Below, piece by piece: positions 1 through 7,195 of a DNA stretch of 15,714 nucleotides. This DNA is from Verrucomicrobiota bacterium (GTDB taxonomy: Bacteria; Verrucomicrobiota; Kiritimatiellia; Kiritimatiellales; Tichowtungiaceae): NCBI GenBank assembly GCA_020853375.1, contig JADYZA010000038.1, positions 1-15,714 of the forward strand. The letters run 5' to 3'. The notes beneath the pieces are model-generated. The model searched no databases. It was given only the letters and a program-made list of their open reading frames with translations, and was not told where the DNA came from. Both the position numbers and the translations under genes were made by a program. How positions within the stretch are numbered: position 1 is the first letter of the stretch; every line of letters starts with the position of its first letter.

Positions 1-180
1 ATAGCGGGTGTTGTCCCTCAGGTAACGCTGGGATTTGGCGTATTTTTCCGCGTCGTAAAGTCCCTGAAACTCCGCCGTAATTTCTGTGGAAACGTTCCGG
101 ACGTTGAGCGTTTCGACGATCAGGTCGAGCAGCCAGTTGAAGATCAGCAGGGCTAAGATAAAGATTAAATATGCGTTCAT
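1..180 (-). CDS. M48/Ste24-type membrane metallopeptidase, N-terminal fragment
   Basis: The minus strand is open from an ATG at 180 to the left edge, giving 60 residues and no stop. The translation begins MNAYLIFILALLIFNWLLDL, a hydrophobic first membrane segment, and continues through VSTEITAEFQGLYDAEKYAK to SQRYLRDNTRY at the edge. The pattern of a membrane segment, then F-x-x-x-Y-D-x-x-K-Y-x-K-S-x-x-Y and x-x-x-T-R-[FY], is that of the N-terminal domain of CAAX prenyl protease 1/Ste24-like M48 peptidases, which cleave membrane-associated substrates. The zinc motif HExxH would lie beyond the edge, so catalytic competence cannot be judged. There is no Shine-Dalgarno before the ATG. A possible -10 (TATCCT, complement of 191-196) sits so close that the leader would be only a few bases. 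The gene is divergent from leuC and not obviously related to it in function. Family assignment rests on about 60 residues. Confidence 0.78.
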   Translation of the reverse strand, partial: MNAYLIFILALLIFNWLLDLIVETLNVRNVSTEITAEFQGLYDAEKYAKSQRYLRDNTRY

Positions 181-209
181 AATGCCGCGCAGGATAGATG
201 GAGAATCTG

Positions 210-350
210 GCCGCAAAAAGCACAAAAGGGTGCAAAAAAAGCAGAAGAGAGAGGTTTCCCACGAATCACTCGAATCAACACGAATGCGAAATCCTGATTT
301 GTGAAAATTCGTGTGATTCGTGGGCAAATGTGTTTTGTGTTTTTTGTGGC
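210..350. repeat. Nested imperfect inverted repeat (CACGAATCAC type)
   Basis: The outer arms are 210-227 (GCCGCAAAAAGCACAAAA) and 333-350, whose reverse complement differs from it at 2 of 18 bases. The inner arms are 258-269 (CCCACGAATCAC) and 313-324, a perfect 12-bp match. A further pair is ACACGAAT at 278-285 with its complement at 307-314. The element fills most of the divergent gap between the M48 protease gene and leuC. Short ORFs crossing it have low-complexity, unprotein-like translations and are not annotated. It resembles dispersed repeats seen in intergenic regions of some PVC-group and other environmental bacteria. That link is recollection and not something the window proves, as only one copy of this kind is present here. 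Confidence 0.75.
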
Positions 351-379
351 TGAAAAGGCGAACAACTGATGTCTTTTGC

Positions 380-408
380 TTGATGGGGCGGGGTAGGAAA
401 GCTACCTT
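380..408 (+). promoter_or_regulatory. Candidate sigma70 promoter of leuC
   Basis: TTGATG (380-385) and TACCTT (403-408) are separated by exactly 17 bp, the standard sigma70 geometry. The leuC ATG begins 9 bases after the last base of the -10, so transcription would start at or within about two bases of the ATG, a leaderless or near-leaderless mRNA. The -10 and the bases after it (TACCTTGTGCCGCT) closely match those of the cobalamin-operon promoter at 13126-13154 (TACCTTGCGCCACT). Sequence-based call without transcript data. Confidence 0.5.
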
Positions 409-416
409 GTGCCGCT

Positions 417-1817
417 ATGAGTAAAACACTGTTTGACAAGATTTGGGATGCGCACGTCGTCAAGGATCTGGGCGGCGGCGAAGTGCTTTTGTATATCGAC
501 CGCCATCTGGTGCACGAGGTGACCAGTCCTCAGGCGTTTGAAGGGCTTCGTCTGACCAACCGCAAGGTGCGTTGTCCTGAGCGGACGTTCGCCACGATGG
601 ACCATAATGTTCCGACGGACGAAAACCGGATGAACATCACCGATCCGATCGCCAAGGCGCAGGTGGACGCGCTGACGGATAACGCGGCGGAAACCGGCGT
701 TACTCTTTTTCCGCTGGGCGATGACCGCCAGGGCGTTATTCACATCATTGGCCCGGAGCAGGGTATTGTTCTTCCCGGCATGACAGTGGTTTGCGGCGAT
801 TCGCATACGGCGACGCACGGCGCGTTCGGTTCGATCGCGTTCGGTATCGGCACTTCCGAAGTAGAACATGTGCTGGCGACTCAAACTCTGCGCCAGAAGA
901 AACCGAAAAACTATAAAGTCGAATTTACCGGCAAACTCCAAAAGGGCGTGACCGCCAAGGATATGGTGCTGAAACTGATCGGCATGATCGGCACGGCGGG
1001 CGGAACCGGTTGCGCGTTTGAGTTTTGCGGCGAAGCGATCCGCAATTTGTCGATGGAAGGTCGCTTGACGATCTGCAATATGGCGATTGAAGGCGGCGCG
1101 CGCGCCGGTCTGGTTGCTCCCGATCAGGTGACGTTTGACTATATCGCTTCCGGCAATCGCCATTATGCGCCGAAGGGCGAGGCGCTGACGAAAGCCATTT
1201 CGGAATGGAAGAAGTTTTATACCGATGCAGGCGCGAAGTTTGATCATGTGCTAACGATTGATGTGAGCGATCTGGCTCCGCAGGTAACCTGGGGAACAAG
1301 CCCCGGCATGGTGACCGATGTGACCGGAAAAGTTCCGGCGCTGGATGCCGTGCCGGAATACAGCCCGGCCGATGTCCGCGCGGCGCTGGATTACATGGGT
1401 CTTGAGTCCGGCATGAAAATGACCGACATCAAGATCGACACCGTTTTCATCGGCAGCTGCACCAATGGACGCATCGAAGACCTTCGCGAAGCCGCCGCTG
1501 TTATCAAAGGTAAAAAGGTGGCCAAGGGTGTGCGCGTGCTGGTGGTGCCGGGTTCCGAAGCGGTGCGTTACGCCGCCGAAAAGGAACGACTCGACCGCAT
1601 TTTCGTCGAGGCTGGTGCCGAATGGCGTTATGCCGGTTGCAGCATGTGCCTAGCGATGAATCCCGACAAGCTGAAGGATAAGGAGCGCTGCGCTTCAACT
1701 TCCAACCGCAACTTTGAAGGACGTCAAGGCAAGGGCGGACGCACTCATCTGGTCAGCCCCGCAATGGCCGCCGCCGCCGCGGTTGCTGGTCACTTTGTAG
1801 ATATTCGGAAAATTTAA
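417..1817 (+). CDS. leuC: 3-isopropylmalate dehydratase, large subunit
   Basis: LeuC, with LeuD, isomerises 2-isopropylmalate to 3-isopropylmalate in leucine synthesis using a [4Fe-4S] cluster; the enzyme is cytoplasmic. The 466 residues match the full family length. Visible signatures are [20 protein letters not shown] (128-147) and the three cluster cysteines: C347 in FIGSCTNGR, and C408 and C411 in [12 protein letters not shown]. These sit at almost the same positions as in the E. coli protein. The ATG at 417 gives the expected N-terminus [15 protein letters not shown]. There is no convincing Shine-Dalgarno at normal spacing, and the candidate promoter lies immediately upstream, so translation may start on a leaderless mRNA. 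leuD follows after a 101-bp spacer containing a repeat. The antisense ORF over 402-1247 is a shadow. The TAA stop sits at the left boundary of that repeat. Confidence 0.98.
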   Translation: MSKTLFDKIWDAHVVKDLGGGEVLLYIDRHLVHEVTSPQAFEGLRLTNRKVRCPERTFATMDHNVPTDENRMNITDPIAKAQVDALTDNAAETGVTLFPLGDDRQGVIHIIGPEQGIVLPGMTVVCGDSHTATHGAFGSIAFGIGTSEVEHVLATQTLRQKKPKNYKVEFTGKLQKGVTAKDMVLKLIGMIGTAGGTGCAFEFCGEAIRNLSMEGRLTICNMAIEGGARAGLVAPDQVTFDYIASGNRHYAPKGEALTKAISEWKKFYTDAGAKFDHVLTIDVSDLAPQVTWGTSPGMVTDVTGKVPALDAVPEYSPADVRAALDYMGLESGMKMTDIKIDTVFIGSCTNGRIEDLREAAAVIKGKKVAKGVRVLVVPGSEAVRYAAEKERLDRIFVEAGAEWRYAGCSMCLAMNPDKLKDKERCASTSNRNFEGRQGKGGRTHLVSPAMAAAAAVAGHFVDIRKI

Positions 1818-1906
1818 CCACGGAGTGCACGGAGAACACGGAGGAGTAAGGATTTAAAATCTCTGAGTCTCAGTGTCCTCAAGCGAGCGCAGTGAGCGGG
1901 TGGTAA
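1814..1906. repeat. Imperfect inverted repeat (CCACGGAG type) in the leuC-leuD spacer
   Basis: The left arm starts TTAACCACGGAG at 1814 and continues with two more CACGGAG units to about 1845. The right arm is CTCTGAGTCTCAGTGTCCTC (1861-1880) plus GGTGGTAA (1899-1906). Read as reverse complement and joined, these form a degenerate copy of the left arm. The right arm is split by AAGCGAGCGCAGTGAGCG (1881-1898), itself partly palindromic. The element begins on the leuC stop codon and ends just before the leuD ribosome binding site. Repeats based on CCACGGAG/CTCCGTGG are familiar from intergenic DNA of diverse bacteria, a statement from memory. Boundaries are approximate. Confidence 0.65.
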
Positions 1907-1918
1907 AAAGGAGTTAAG

Positions 1919-2536
1919 ATGGAAAAGTTCAAAACATTTACAGGTGTGGTTGCCGGTGTGGATCGCGCAAACATTGATACCGATGCGATCATTCCGAAGG
2001 AATATCTGAAGTCGATCAAGCGGACCGGGTTCGGCGCGGCGCTGTTTTCCGACTGGCGTTATAACAATGACGGGTCGGATAATCCGTCGTTTGTTCTCAA
2101 TCAACCTGCCACCAAAGGCGCGCAGGTTTTGGTGGCGCGTAATAACTTCGGTTGCGGATCGAGCCGCGAACATGCTGTCTGGGCGGTTCAGCAATACGGT
2201 TTCAACGTAGTGATTGCGCCGAGTGAAGGCGATACACCGGCTTTTGCCGACATTTTCCGCGGCAACTGCGGCAAAAACGGATTATTGACGATTGAGATGA
2301 CCGCCGCGCAGGTGGATGCGATTTTCCAAACCTTGGAAAAGGAGCCGGGTGTGAAAGCCACGGTTGATCTGGAAGCGCAGACTGTTTCCGTGCATGCGGC
2401 GGGCGGCGACAAGGTTTATTCGTTCAGCGCCGATCCGGTTCTGCGGAACAAACTGTTGAATGGTTTGGACGATATTGCCCAGACGCTCCAGTACGAGGCT
2501 GATATCGCGGCGTATGAGTCGCGGCACTGCGCCTGA
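1919..2536 (+). CDS. leuD: 3-isopropylmalate dehydratase, small subunit
   Basis: LeuD forms the swivelling small domain of isopropylmalate isomerase and partners LeuC. Its 205 residues compare with about 200 in the family. Motifs visible are IDTDAIIPKEYL (19-30), ARNNFGCGSSREHAVWAV (73-90), the substrate-binding loop typical of LeuD and aconitase swivel domains, and a C-terminal NGLDDIAQTL (181-190). The ATG at 1919 is supported by AAGGAG at 1908-1913 with five bases of spacing, the strongest Shine-Dalgarno of the biosynthetic run. This suggests leuD initiates independently despite the 101-bp repeat-bearing spacer after leuC. The TGA at 2534-2536 is followed 18 bp later by the nadC start. No truncation or missing motif is seen. 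Confidence 0.98.
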   Translation: MEKFKTFTGVVAGVDRANIDTDAIIPKEYLKSIKRTGFGAALFSDWRYNNDGSDNPSFVLNQPATKGAQVLVARNNFGCGSSREHAVWAVQQYGFNVVIAPSEGDTPAFADIFRGNCGKNGLLTIEMTAAQVDAIFQTLEKEPGVKATVDLEAQTVSVHAAGGDKVYSFSADPVLRNKLLNGLDDIAQTLQYEADIAAYESRHCA

Positions 2537-2554
2537 TTTGCCGGAGAAAACCGT

Positions 2555-3418
2555 ATGAAGCTTCCTGACATCCTCGCTTTTCCTGACGTTAAACAGCGAA
2601 TTCAGGAAGCGCTGGCTGAAGACCTTGGCGCTAAACAACTTGATGCCACCACGTTCGCACTAGTTCCAAAGGGCGAAACGGCGGAGGCTCATCTGGTTTC
2701 CCGCGAGTCCGGAATTCTGGCTGGCGGATCGATTGCTGCCGAGGTGTTCCGTCAGGTGGATTCATCCATCAAGGTGATTCAGAAAAAGGCCGACGGGACA
2801 GCCGTTCATCCCGGCGATGTCGTGCTGACGATTTCCGGCTCCGCTCGTGCCATGCTGATTGCCGAACGCACCGCGCTGAACTTTATTCAGCGCATGACCG
2901 GCATTGCCACAATAACCCGCCGATATGTTGATGAGGCCGGAAATCCGGATGTGCTGATTCTTGATACGCGCAAAACCACGCCAACTCTGCGGACGTTCGA
3001 AAAATACGCGGTCGTCTGCGGCGGCGGAACCAATCACCGCTACGGGTTGTTCGACCGGGTTTTGATCAAAGATAACCATCTTGCCCATTGGATCCGCGAA
3101 GGCGGAAGCCTGGCCGGAGCGGTTACGGAAGCGCGGAAAAAATATCCTGAACTGCTGGTCGAAGTGGAAGTGGATACCGTTGAGCAGTTGAAAGAAGTTC
3201 TGACGGCGAAGCCCGACTGGGTGCTTCTCGACAATATGCCGCCGCCGGTTTTGCGTGAATGTGTGAAACTTTGCGCCGGAATTTGTAAAACGGAAGCGTC
3301 CGGCGGTGTGAACCTGAAAACGATCCGCGAAATCGCTCAAACTGGCGTTGATGCGGTTTCGATCGGTGCGCTGACTCATTCCGCGCCGTCCGCTGATCTT
3401 GCACTGGATTTCGTCTAA
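2555..3418 (+). CDS. nadC: Nicotinate-nucleotide pyrophosphorylase (quinolinate phosphoribosyltransferase)
   Basis: NadC converts quinolinate and PRPP to nicotinate mononucleotide, CO2 and pyrophosphate in de novo NAD synthesis (cytoplasm). The 287 residues are typical. Family landmarks in order are ERTALNFIQRMTGIAT (104-119), LDTRKTTPTLR (136-146), GGGTNHRYGLFDRVLIKDNH (156-175, with the substrate-binding H-R and K-D-N-H), EVEVDT (203-208), EASGGVN (247-253) and SIGALTHS (269-276). The ATG at 2555 has GGAG about seven bases upstream. Its TAA shares one base with the ATG of coaX (TAATG), implying translational coupling. It is placed here with leucine genes; nadA and nadB are not in the window, so quinolinate must be made by genes elsewhere. 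Confidence 0.97.
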   Translation: MKLPDILAFPDVKQRIQEALAEDLGAKQLDATTFALVPKGETAEAHLVSRESGILAGGSIAAEVFRQVDSSIKVIQKKADGTAVHPGDVVLTISGSARAMLIAERTALNFIQRMTGIATITRRYVDEAGNPDVLILDTRKTTPTLRTFEKYAVVCGGGTNHRYGLFDRVLIKDNHLAHWIREGGSLAGAVTEARKKYPELLVEVEVDTVEQLKEVLTAKPDWVLLDNMPPPVLRECVKLCAGICKTEASGGVNLKTIREIAQTGVDAVSIGALTHSAPSADLALDFV

Positions 3419-4146
3419 TGACTGCTAAACCGGCAACACTTGTCATTGATATCGGCAACACCAGCACGTCGCTAGCCGTGGCGAATGGACTGAAACTTTC
3501 ATCAATTCAGCGCATGCCTTCAGACGAACCGGCACTCAAACTGCGCGCAGTTCCGAAGCGGGCCGTGATTGCTTCTGTAAAACCTGGCGTCAATAAGCGC
3601 TGGATTCAATTTCTCAAGAAACAAGGCGTCGTCGAAATTCTCTGGGTGAATCACACGGTTAATTTAGGAGTGCCGATTTCGTATCCAAAGCCTGAAACGA
3701 TCGGCGCTGACCGCCTCGCCAATGCTTGTGAGGCTGCCGCCGACTACGGCGCACCGGTCGTCGTTTGCGATTTCGGCACGGCGCTGACCTTTGACATTGT
3801 CAAAAAACACGAAGGGTACGTCGGCGGGATTATCTGTCCCGGACTGCCGCTCATGTTTGACTATCTCGCCGAAAAGACGGCGCTGCTTCCGCATATCAAG
3901 CCGGTCAAGACGACGCATGTTGTCGGCAAGAGCACTGAAGAGGCGATGCGGATTGGCGCGCATCTCGGTTATCTCGGCATGGTGAAAGAGATTTTGGCTC
4001 AACTTAGAAAAGAGTTGGGAAAGGGAACCAAAGTCTGCGCCACCGGTGGTTTTGCTCAGTGGGTTTTCCAAGGTTGGGAACATCCGGTTCCGGTGGATCC
4101 TCAACTGACGCTCAAAGGGCTTGCCCGCATCGCAACGCTCAACTGA
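3418..4146 (+). CDS. coaX: Type III pantothenate kinase
   Basis: CoaX phosphorylates pantothenate in the first step of CoA synthesis. It belongs to the ASKHA fold and, unlike CoaA, is not strongly feedback-inhibited by CoA (family knowledge). The 242 residues are near the usual 250-260. Motifs seen are VIDIGNTSTSLA (9-20, phosphate-binding loop), ETIGADRLANA (93-103), CDFGTALTFDIV (117-128, catalytic and ATP region), GGIICPGL (136-143) and ATGGFAQ (208-214). The ATG at 3418 overlaps the nadC stop and there is no good independent ribosome binding site, so coupling is likely. The gene ends at 4146, overlapping by 8 bp the end of the convergent RND pump gene, and no terminator is evident between them. 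Confidence 0.95.
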   Translation: MTAKPATLVIDIGNTSTSLAVANGLKLSSIQRMPSDEPALKLRAVPKRAVIASVKPGVNKRWIQFLKKQGVVEILWVNHTVNLGVPISYPKPETIGADRLANACEAAADYGAPVVVCDFGTALTFDIVKKHEGYVGGIICPGLPLMFDYLAEKTALLPHIKPVKTTHVVGKSTEEAMRIGAHLGYLGMVKEILAQLRKELGKGTKVCATGGFAQWVFQGWEHPVPVDPQLTLKGLARIATLN

Positions 4147-7100
4147 TGTCAGGATGGTGTTTGGTTTTTTCGAACCGGGCCATGATGAAGTAGGCGCAGG
4201 GAACGACGAGCAGGGTGAATAAAGTGGAAATCAAAACACCGTCGATGATAGCCAGTGCCATTGGCTGACGGGTTTCTGCTCCAGCTCCAAGCCCCAGCGC
4301 AATCGGGAGTGCGGCGGCTATTGTCGCGGCGGATGTCATCAAAATCGGTCTCAATCGGATTGGTGCAGCGGTTAAAATAGCTTCTTTCAGTGGCAGACCT
4401 TCTGCGCGCTTCCGGTTCATAAATTCGACCAGCAGAATCGAATTTTTCTTCACCACGCCCATTAAAAGAATGATGCCGATGGCGCTGTAGAGATTCAATG
4501 ACTGGTTGCTTGCCCGCAGCGTTATCAGTGCACCGGTGATGCTGAACGGCAGTGCCAGCAGAACGGTGAAGGGGTGGATGAAACTATTGAACTGCGATGC
4601 GAGAACCATGTAGGCGACCACAATACCCAGAATAAAAGCGATCCAGAGTCCGCCGAAAGAATCGTTGAATGTCTTGGCGCCGCCTTCCAGGTTAAAGGTG
4701 TAGCCGGGCGGAAGAATTTCGTGTGAAATTTTCGCCGCCTCTTCCAGCGCTGTGGCTTGTGAGGCGCCGGGCGCGAGATTGGCTGTCACCGAGATAGCGC
4801 GCTGGCGGTTGACTCGGCTGATGCTTTGCAGCGTTTTGACGTTTTCCAGTCGCACCACATCGCCGAGCGGAATCAGTTCGCCGTATGAGTTGCGAATGGT
4901 CAGGGCTTTCAAATCTTCTGCACTCAATCGGTCTTCGGGGGTCAGTCGTAGACGGATGTCATAGCGCCGTCCATCGCGGGTGAATTTACCCTGTCGAATC
5001 CCGCCCATTGCCGCATTTACGGTTCGTCCGATGCCATCCATTGTGACGCCCCGCGCGGCGGCGGCCTGCCGATCCGGAAAAATTCGGACTTCGGGCATAC
5101 CGGTTCGGAAGTTATTGTCTAGGTCGACGACGAGTCCGGTTTTTTCCAGCCGTTCCATGATTTGTTTGGCGGAGGATTCGAGTACACCGTAGTCCGGTCC
5201 ATTGATATTGAATTCAACCGGCAGCGCGCGACGCGCCGTGAGACCGCGTGCCGACATATCCTGAAATGAGACTTTTAACCCTTTGGTGTTTCCAAGGTCT
5301 TTGCGAAATTCATTCATCAGTTCCGACTGAGTTTTCTGCCGTTGATTCCGTTCCACCAGCGTGAGTCCCATGCTGGCCTGGTTGGGTATACCGCTGCCGA
5401 CCATGGTGAAAGAGCGCAGGATTTCGGGGCGCGTTTTAAAGTATGCTTCGACTTCCCGAACCCGTGTATCGGTCATAGCCAGGGATGTTCCTACGGGAGC
5501 CCGGAGATTGACTATGATGTACGATTGATCCTGAGACGGGACAAATTCACGCCGGAGGGATTTTCCGAGTTGGAGAGACCCAGCAAAAATTATCACCGCC
5601 ACGATTAATACGATCCAGCGCCACTTCAGAACCACGGGAATGAGTCGGCCATAGCCGCGGCTGAACCAGTTAAACACCGCTCCGGAACTTCGCTCCAGCC
5701 AGCCCATTTTTTTACGGCGAGACATCATCATGGAAAGCCGCATCGGTGTGAGGGTGATTGCTTCAATAAGTGACAGCAGTACCGCCGCCGTCATGGTCAC
5801 ACCGAACTGGTAGAAGAACCGACCGATCACTCCGGACATGAAGGCCACCGGCAGGAAGATGGCAACGACAGCGGCGGTCGTGGCGATGGCCGCAAAGATG
5901 ATTTCGCGCGATCCGTCCCGTGCGGCTTCGACCTTGCCTTTTCCCATCTCGAAGTGCCGGACAATGTTTTCCAGCACCATGATGGAATCGTCCACCACAA
6001 TACCAATGGCCAGCGCCAGGCCGAGCAGAGTGAACGTGTTGAGTGTGAATCCGGAAAAATAGAGGATCGTGAATGTGCCGATGATGGATGTCGGGATCGA
6101 AAGAATAATGTTGAATCCGGAACTCCATGTTCCGAGAAACAGGAAACAGATCAGCGCTGTCAGAATGGCGGCGGTTATCAGTTCATGCTCCGTCGCTTTG
6201 ACGGCCTGTTCGACGGGAAGGGTAAGATCGACATTGACCTGAAGCTTCATACCGGATGGTAATGACGTTTGAAGTTCCGCCATTCGCGCTTTGACCAGCC
6301 GTCCGACTTCAATTTCATTCGCGCCGCGTTGTTTGCTGACTCCGATAACCAGACCCGGTTCCCCAGAAATTCGCACAAGGCGACGAACATCACTCAGGCC
6401 GTCTTCAATCCGAGCGACATCCTTCAGAAAAATGACGGCATCCTGAATCGGTTGTCCGCCACGGTGTGTGATGGGGATGTTGGCAACCTGCTCAACCGTC
6501 AACCCTTCGCCCATCATCCTGAGATTTGTTTCGGTTTTGGAGTTTTCAACGTATCCGGCGGCCAGTTCGGAATGCTCCTGTTCAATCGCCTGCTTGAGAT
6601 CGAGAAAGGTCAGTTCGTATTGTTTTAGTTTTTCTGTATTCACCCACAGGCGCAGATTGCGCTCACCAAATCCGTAGAGAACGACCTCGCCGACGCCGGG
6701 AATAACCTGAAGCTGATCCAGCAGGAATGTTTCAACATAGTCCACCAGTTCGCGCGGTGATTGCGTACCGGACACTCCGAGCCGGAGAATCGGTTCTCCC
6801 TCGGATGAAGTTTTCTGGATAACCGGCGGATTCACATTCAACGGAAGGCGCAGTTCGGCCAGCGCTCCCTGAACTTCCTGCAGGGCGGCGTCGATGTCCC
6901 GGCTAAGTTCAAATTCCAAGTCAATTGAGGCGGTTCCCTGCCGTACTGTTGAGCGGATTTCCTTCAACCCATCCACGGAAATCACAAGTTCTTCAATTTT
7001 ATCAACGAGCTCGGATTCCATGATCTCCGGAGCGGCACCTTCCCAGGCAACGCGGATTCCGAGGACTGGAAAATCGATATCCGGCATTTGGCTGACACCC

Positions 7101-7195
7101 ATCCGGTTGACGCTGATGGCGCCAAAAACGATCAAGCCGAACATAAGCATCCATGCGAACACCGGGCGGCGGATGGAAAAATCGGAAAGCGTCAT
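4139..7195 (-). CDS. RND-family efflux permease (HAE1/AcrB-like)
   Basis: This is a proton-driven inner-membrane pump subunit, normally working as a trimer with a periplasmic adaptor and a TolC channel. The 1018 residues match the family. The N-terminus FSIRRPVFAWMLMFGLIVFG is the typical first membrane helix. The proton-relay acidic pair D402-D403 lies in LAIGIVVDDSIMVLENI (395-411), and the relay lysine in LMGVVKKNSILLVEF (K917 is the likely AcrB K940 equivalent). The duplicated layout of one helix, a large porter loop and a six-helix block, repeated, is evident. Substrate cannot be told from sequence. The ATG (7195-7193) overlaps the stop of the upstream TolC-like gene as ATGA, so the two are co-translated. 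The missing partner is notable: no membrane-fusion (HlyD/AcrA) gene lies in this cluster. No truncation or stop is present in the reading frame. Confidence 0.95.
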   Translation of the reverse strand: MTLSDFSIRRPVFAWMLMFGLIVFGAISVNRMGVSQMPDIDFPVLGIRVAWEGAAPEIMESELVDKIEELVISVDGLKEIRSTVRQGTASIDLEFELSRDIDAALQEVQGALAELRLPLNVNPPVIQKTSSEGEPILRLGVSGTQSPRELVDYVETFLLDQLQVIPGVGEVVLYGFGERNLRLWVNTEKLKQYELTFLDLKQAIEQEHSELAAGYVENSKTETNLRMMGEGLTVEQVANIPITHRGGQPIQDAVIFLKDVARIEDGLSDVRRLVRISGEPGLVIGVSKQRGANEIEVGRLVKARMAELQTSLPSGMKLQVNVDLTLPVEQAVKATEHELITAAILTALICFLFLGTWSSGFNIILSIPTSIIGTFTILYFSGFTLNTFTLLGLALAIGIVVDDSIMVLENIVRHFEMGKGKVEAARDGSREIIFAAIATTAAVVAIFLPVAFMSGVIGRFFYQFGVTMTAAVLLSLIEAITLTPMRLSMMMSRRKKMGWLERSSGAVFNWFSRGYGRLIPVVLKWRWIVLIVAVIIFAGSLQLGKSLRREFVPSQDQSYIIVNLRAPVGTSLAMTDTRVREVEAYFKTRPEILRSFTMVGSGIPNQASMGLTLVERNQRQKTQSELMNEFRKDLGNTKGLKVSFQDMSARGLTARRALPVEFNINGPDYGVLESSAKQIMERLEKTGLVVDLDNNFRTGMPEVRIFPDRQAAAARGVTMDGIGRTVNAAMGGIRQGKFTRDGRRYDIRLRLTPEDRLSAEDLKALTIRNSYGELIPLGDVVRLENVKTLQSISRVNRQRAISVTANLAPGASQATALEEAAKISHEILPPGYTFNLEGGAKTFNDSFGGLWIAFILGIVVAYMVLASQFNSFIHPFTVLLALPFSITGALITLRASNQSLNLYSAIGIILLMGVVKKNSILLVEFMNRKRAEGLPLKEAILTAAPIRLRPILMTSAATIAAALPIALGLGAGAETRQPMALAIIDGVLISTLFTLLVVPCAYFIMARFEKTKHHPDIS

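Noticed and set aside
177..463. Short ORFs across the CACGAATCAC repeat
   Set aside because: They are translations of a palindromic repeat, compositionally odd and overlapping one another.
402..1247. 281-codon antisense ORF over leuC
   Set aside because: Its translation is Arg/His/Ala-rich with no recognisable domain, and it lies opposite an unmistakable leuC. It is a shadow frame.
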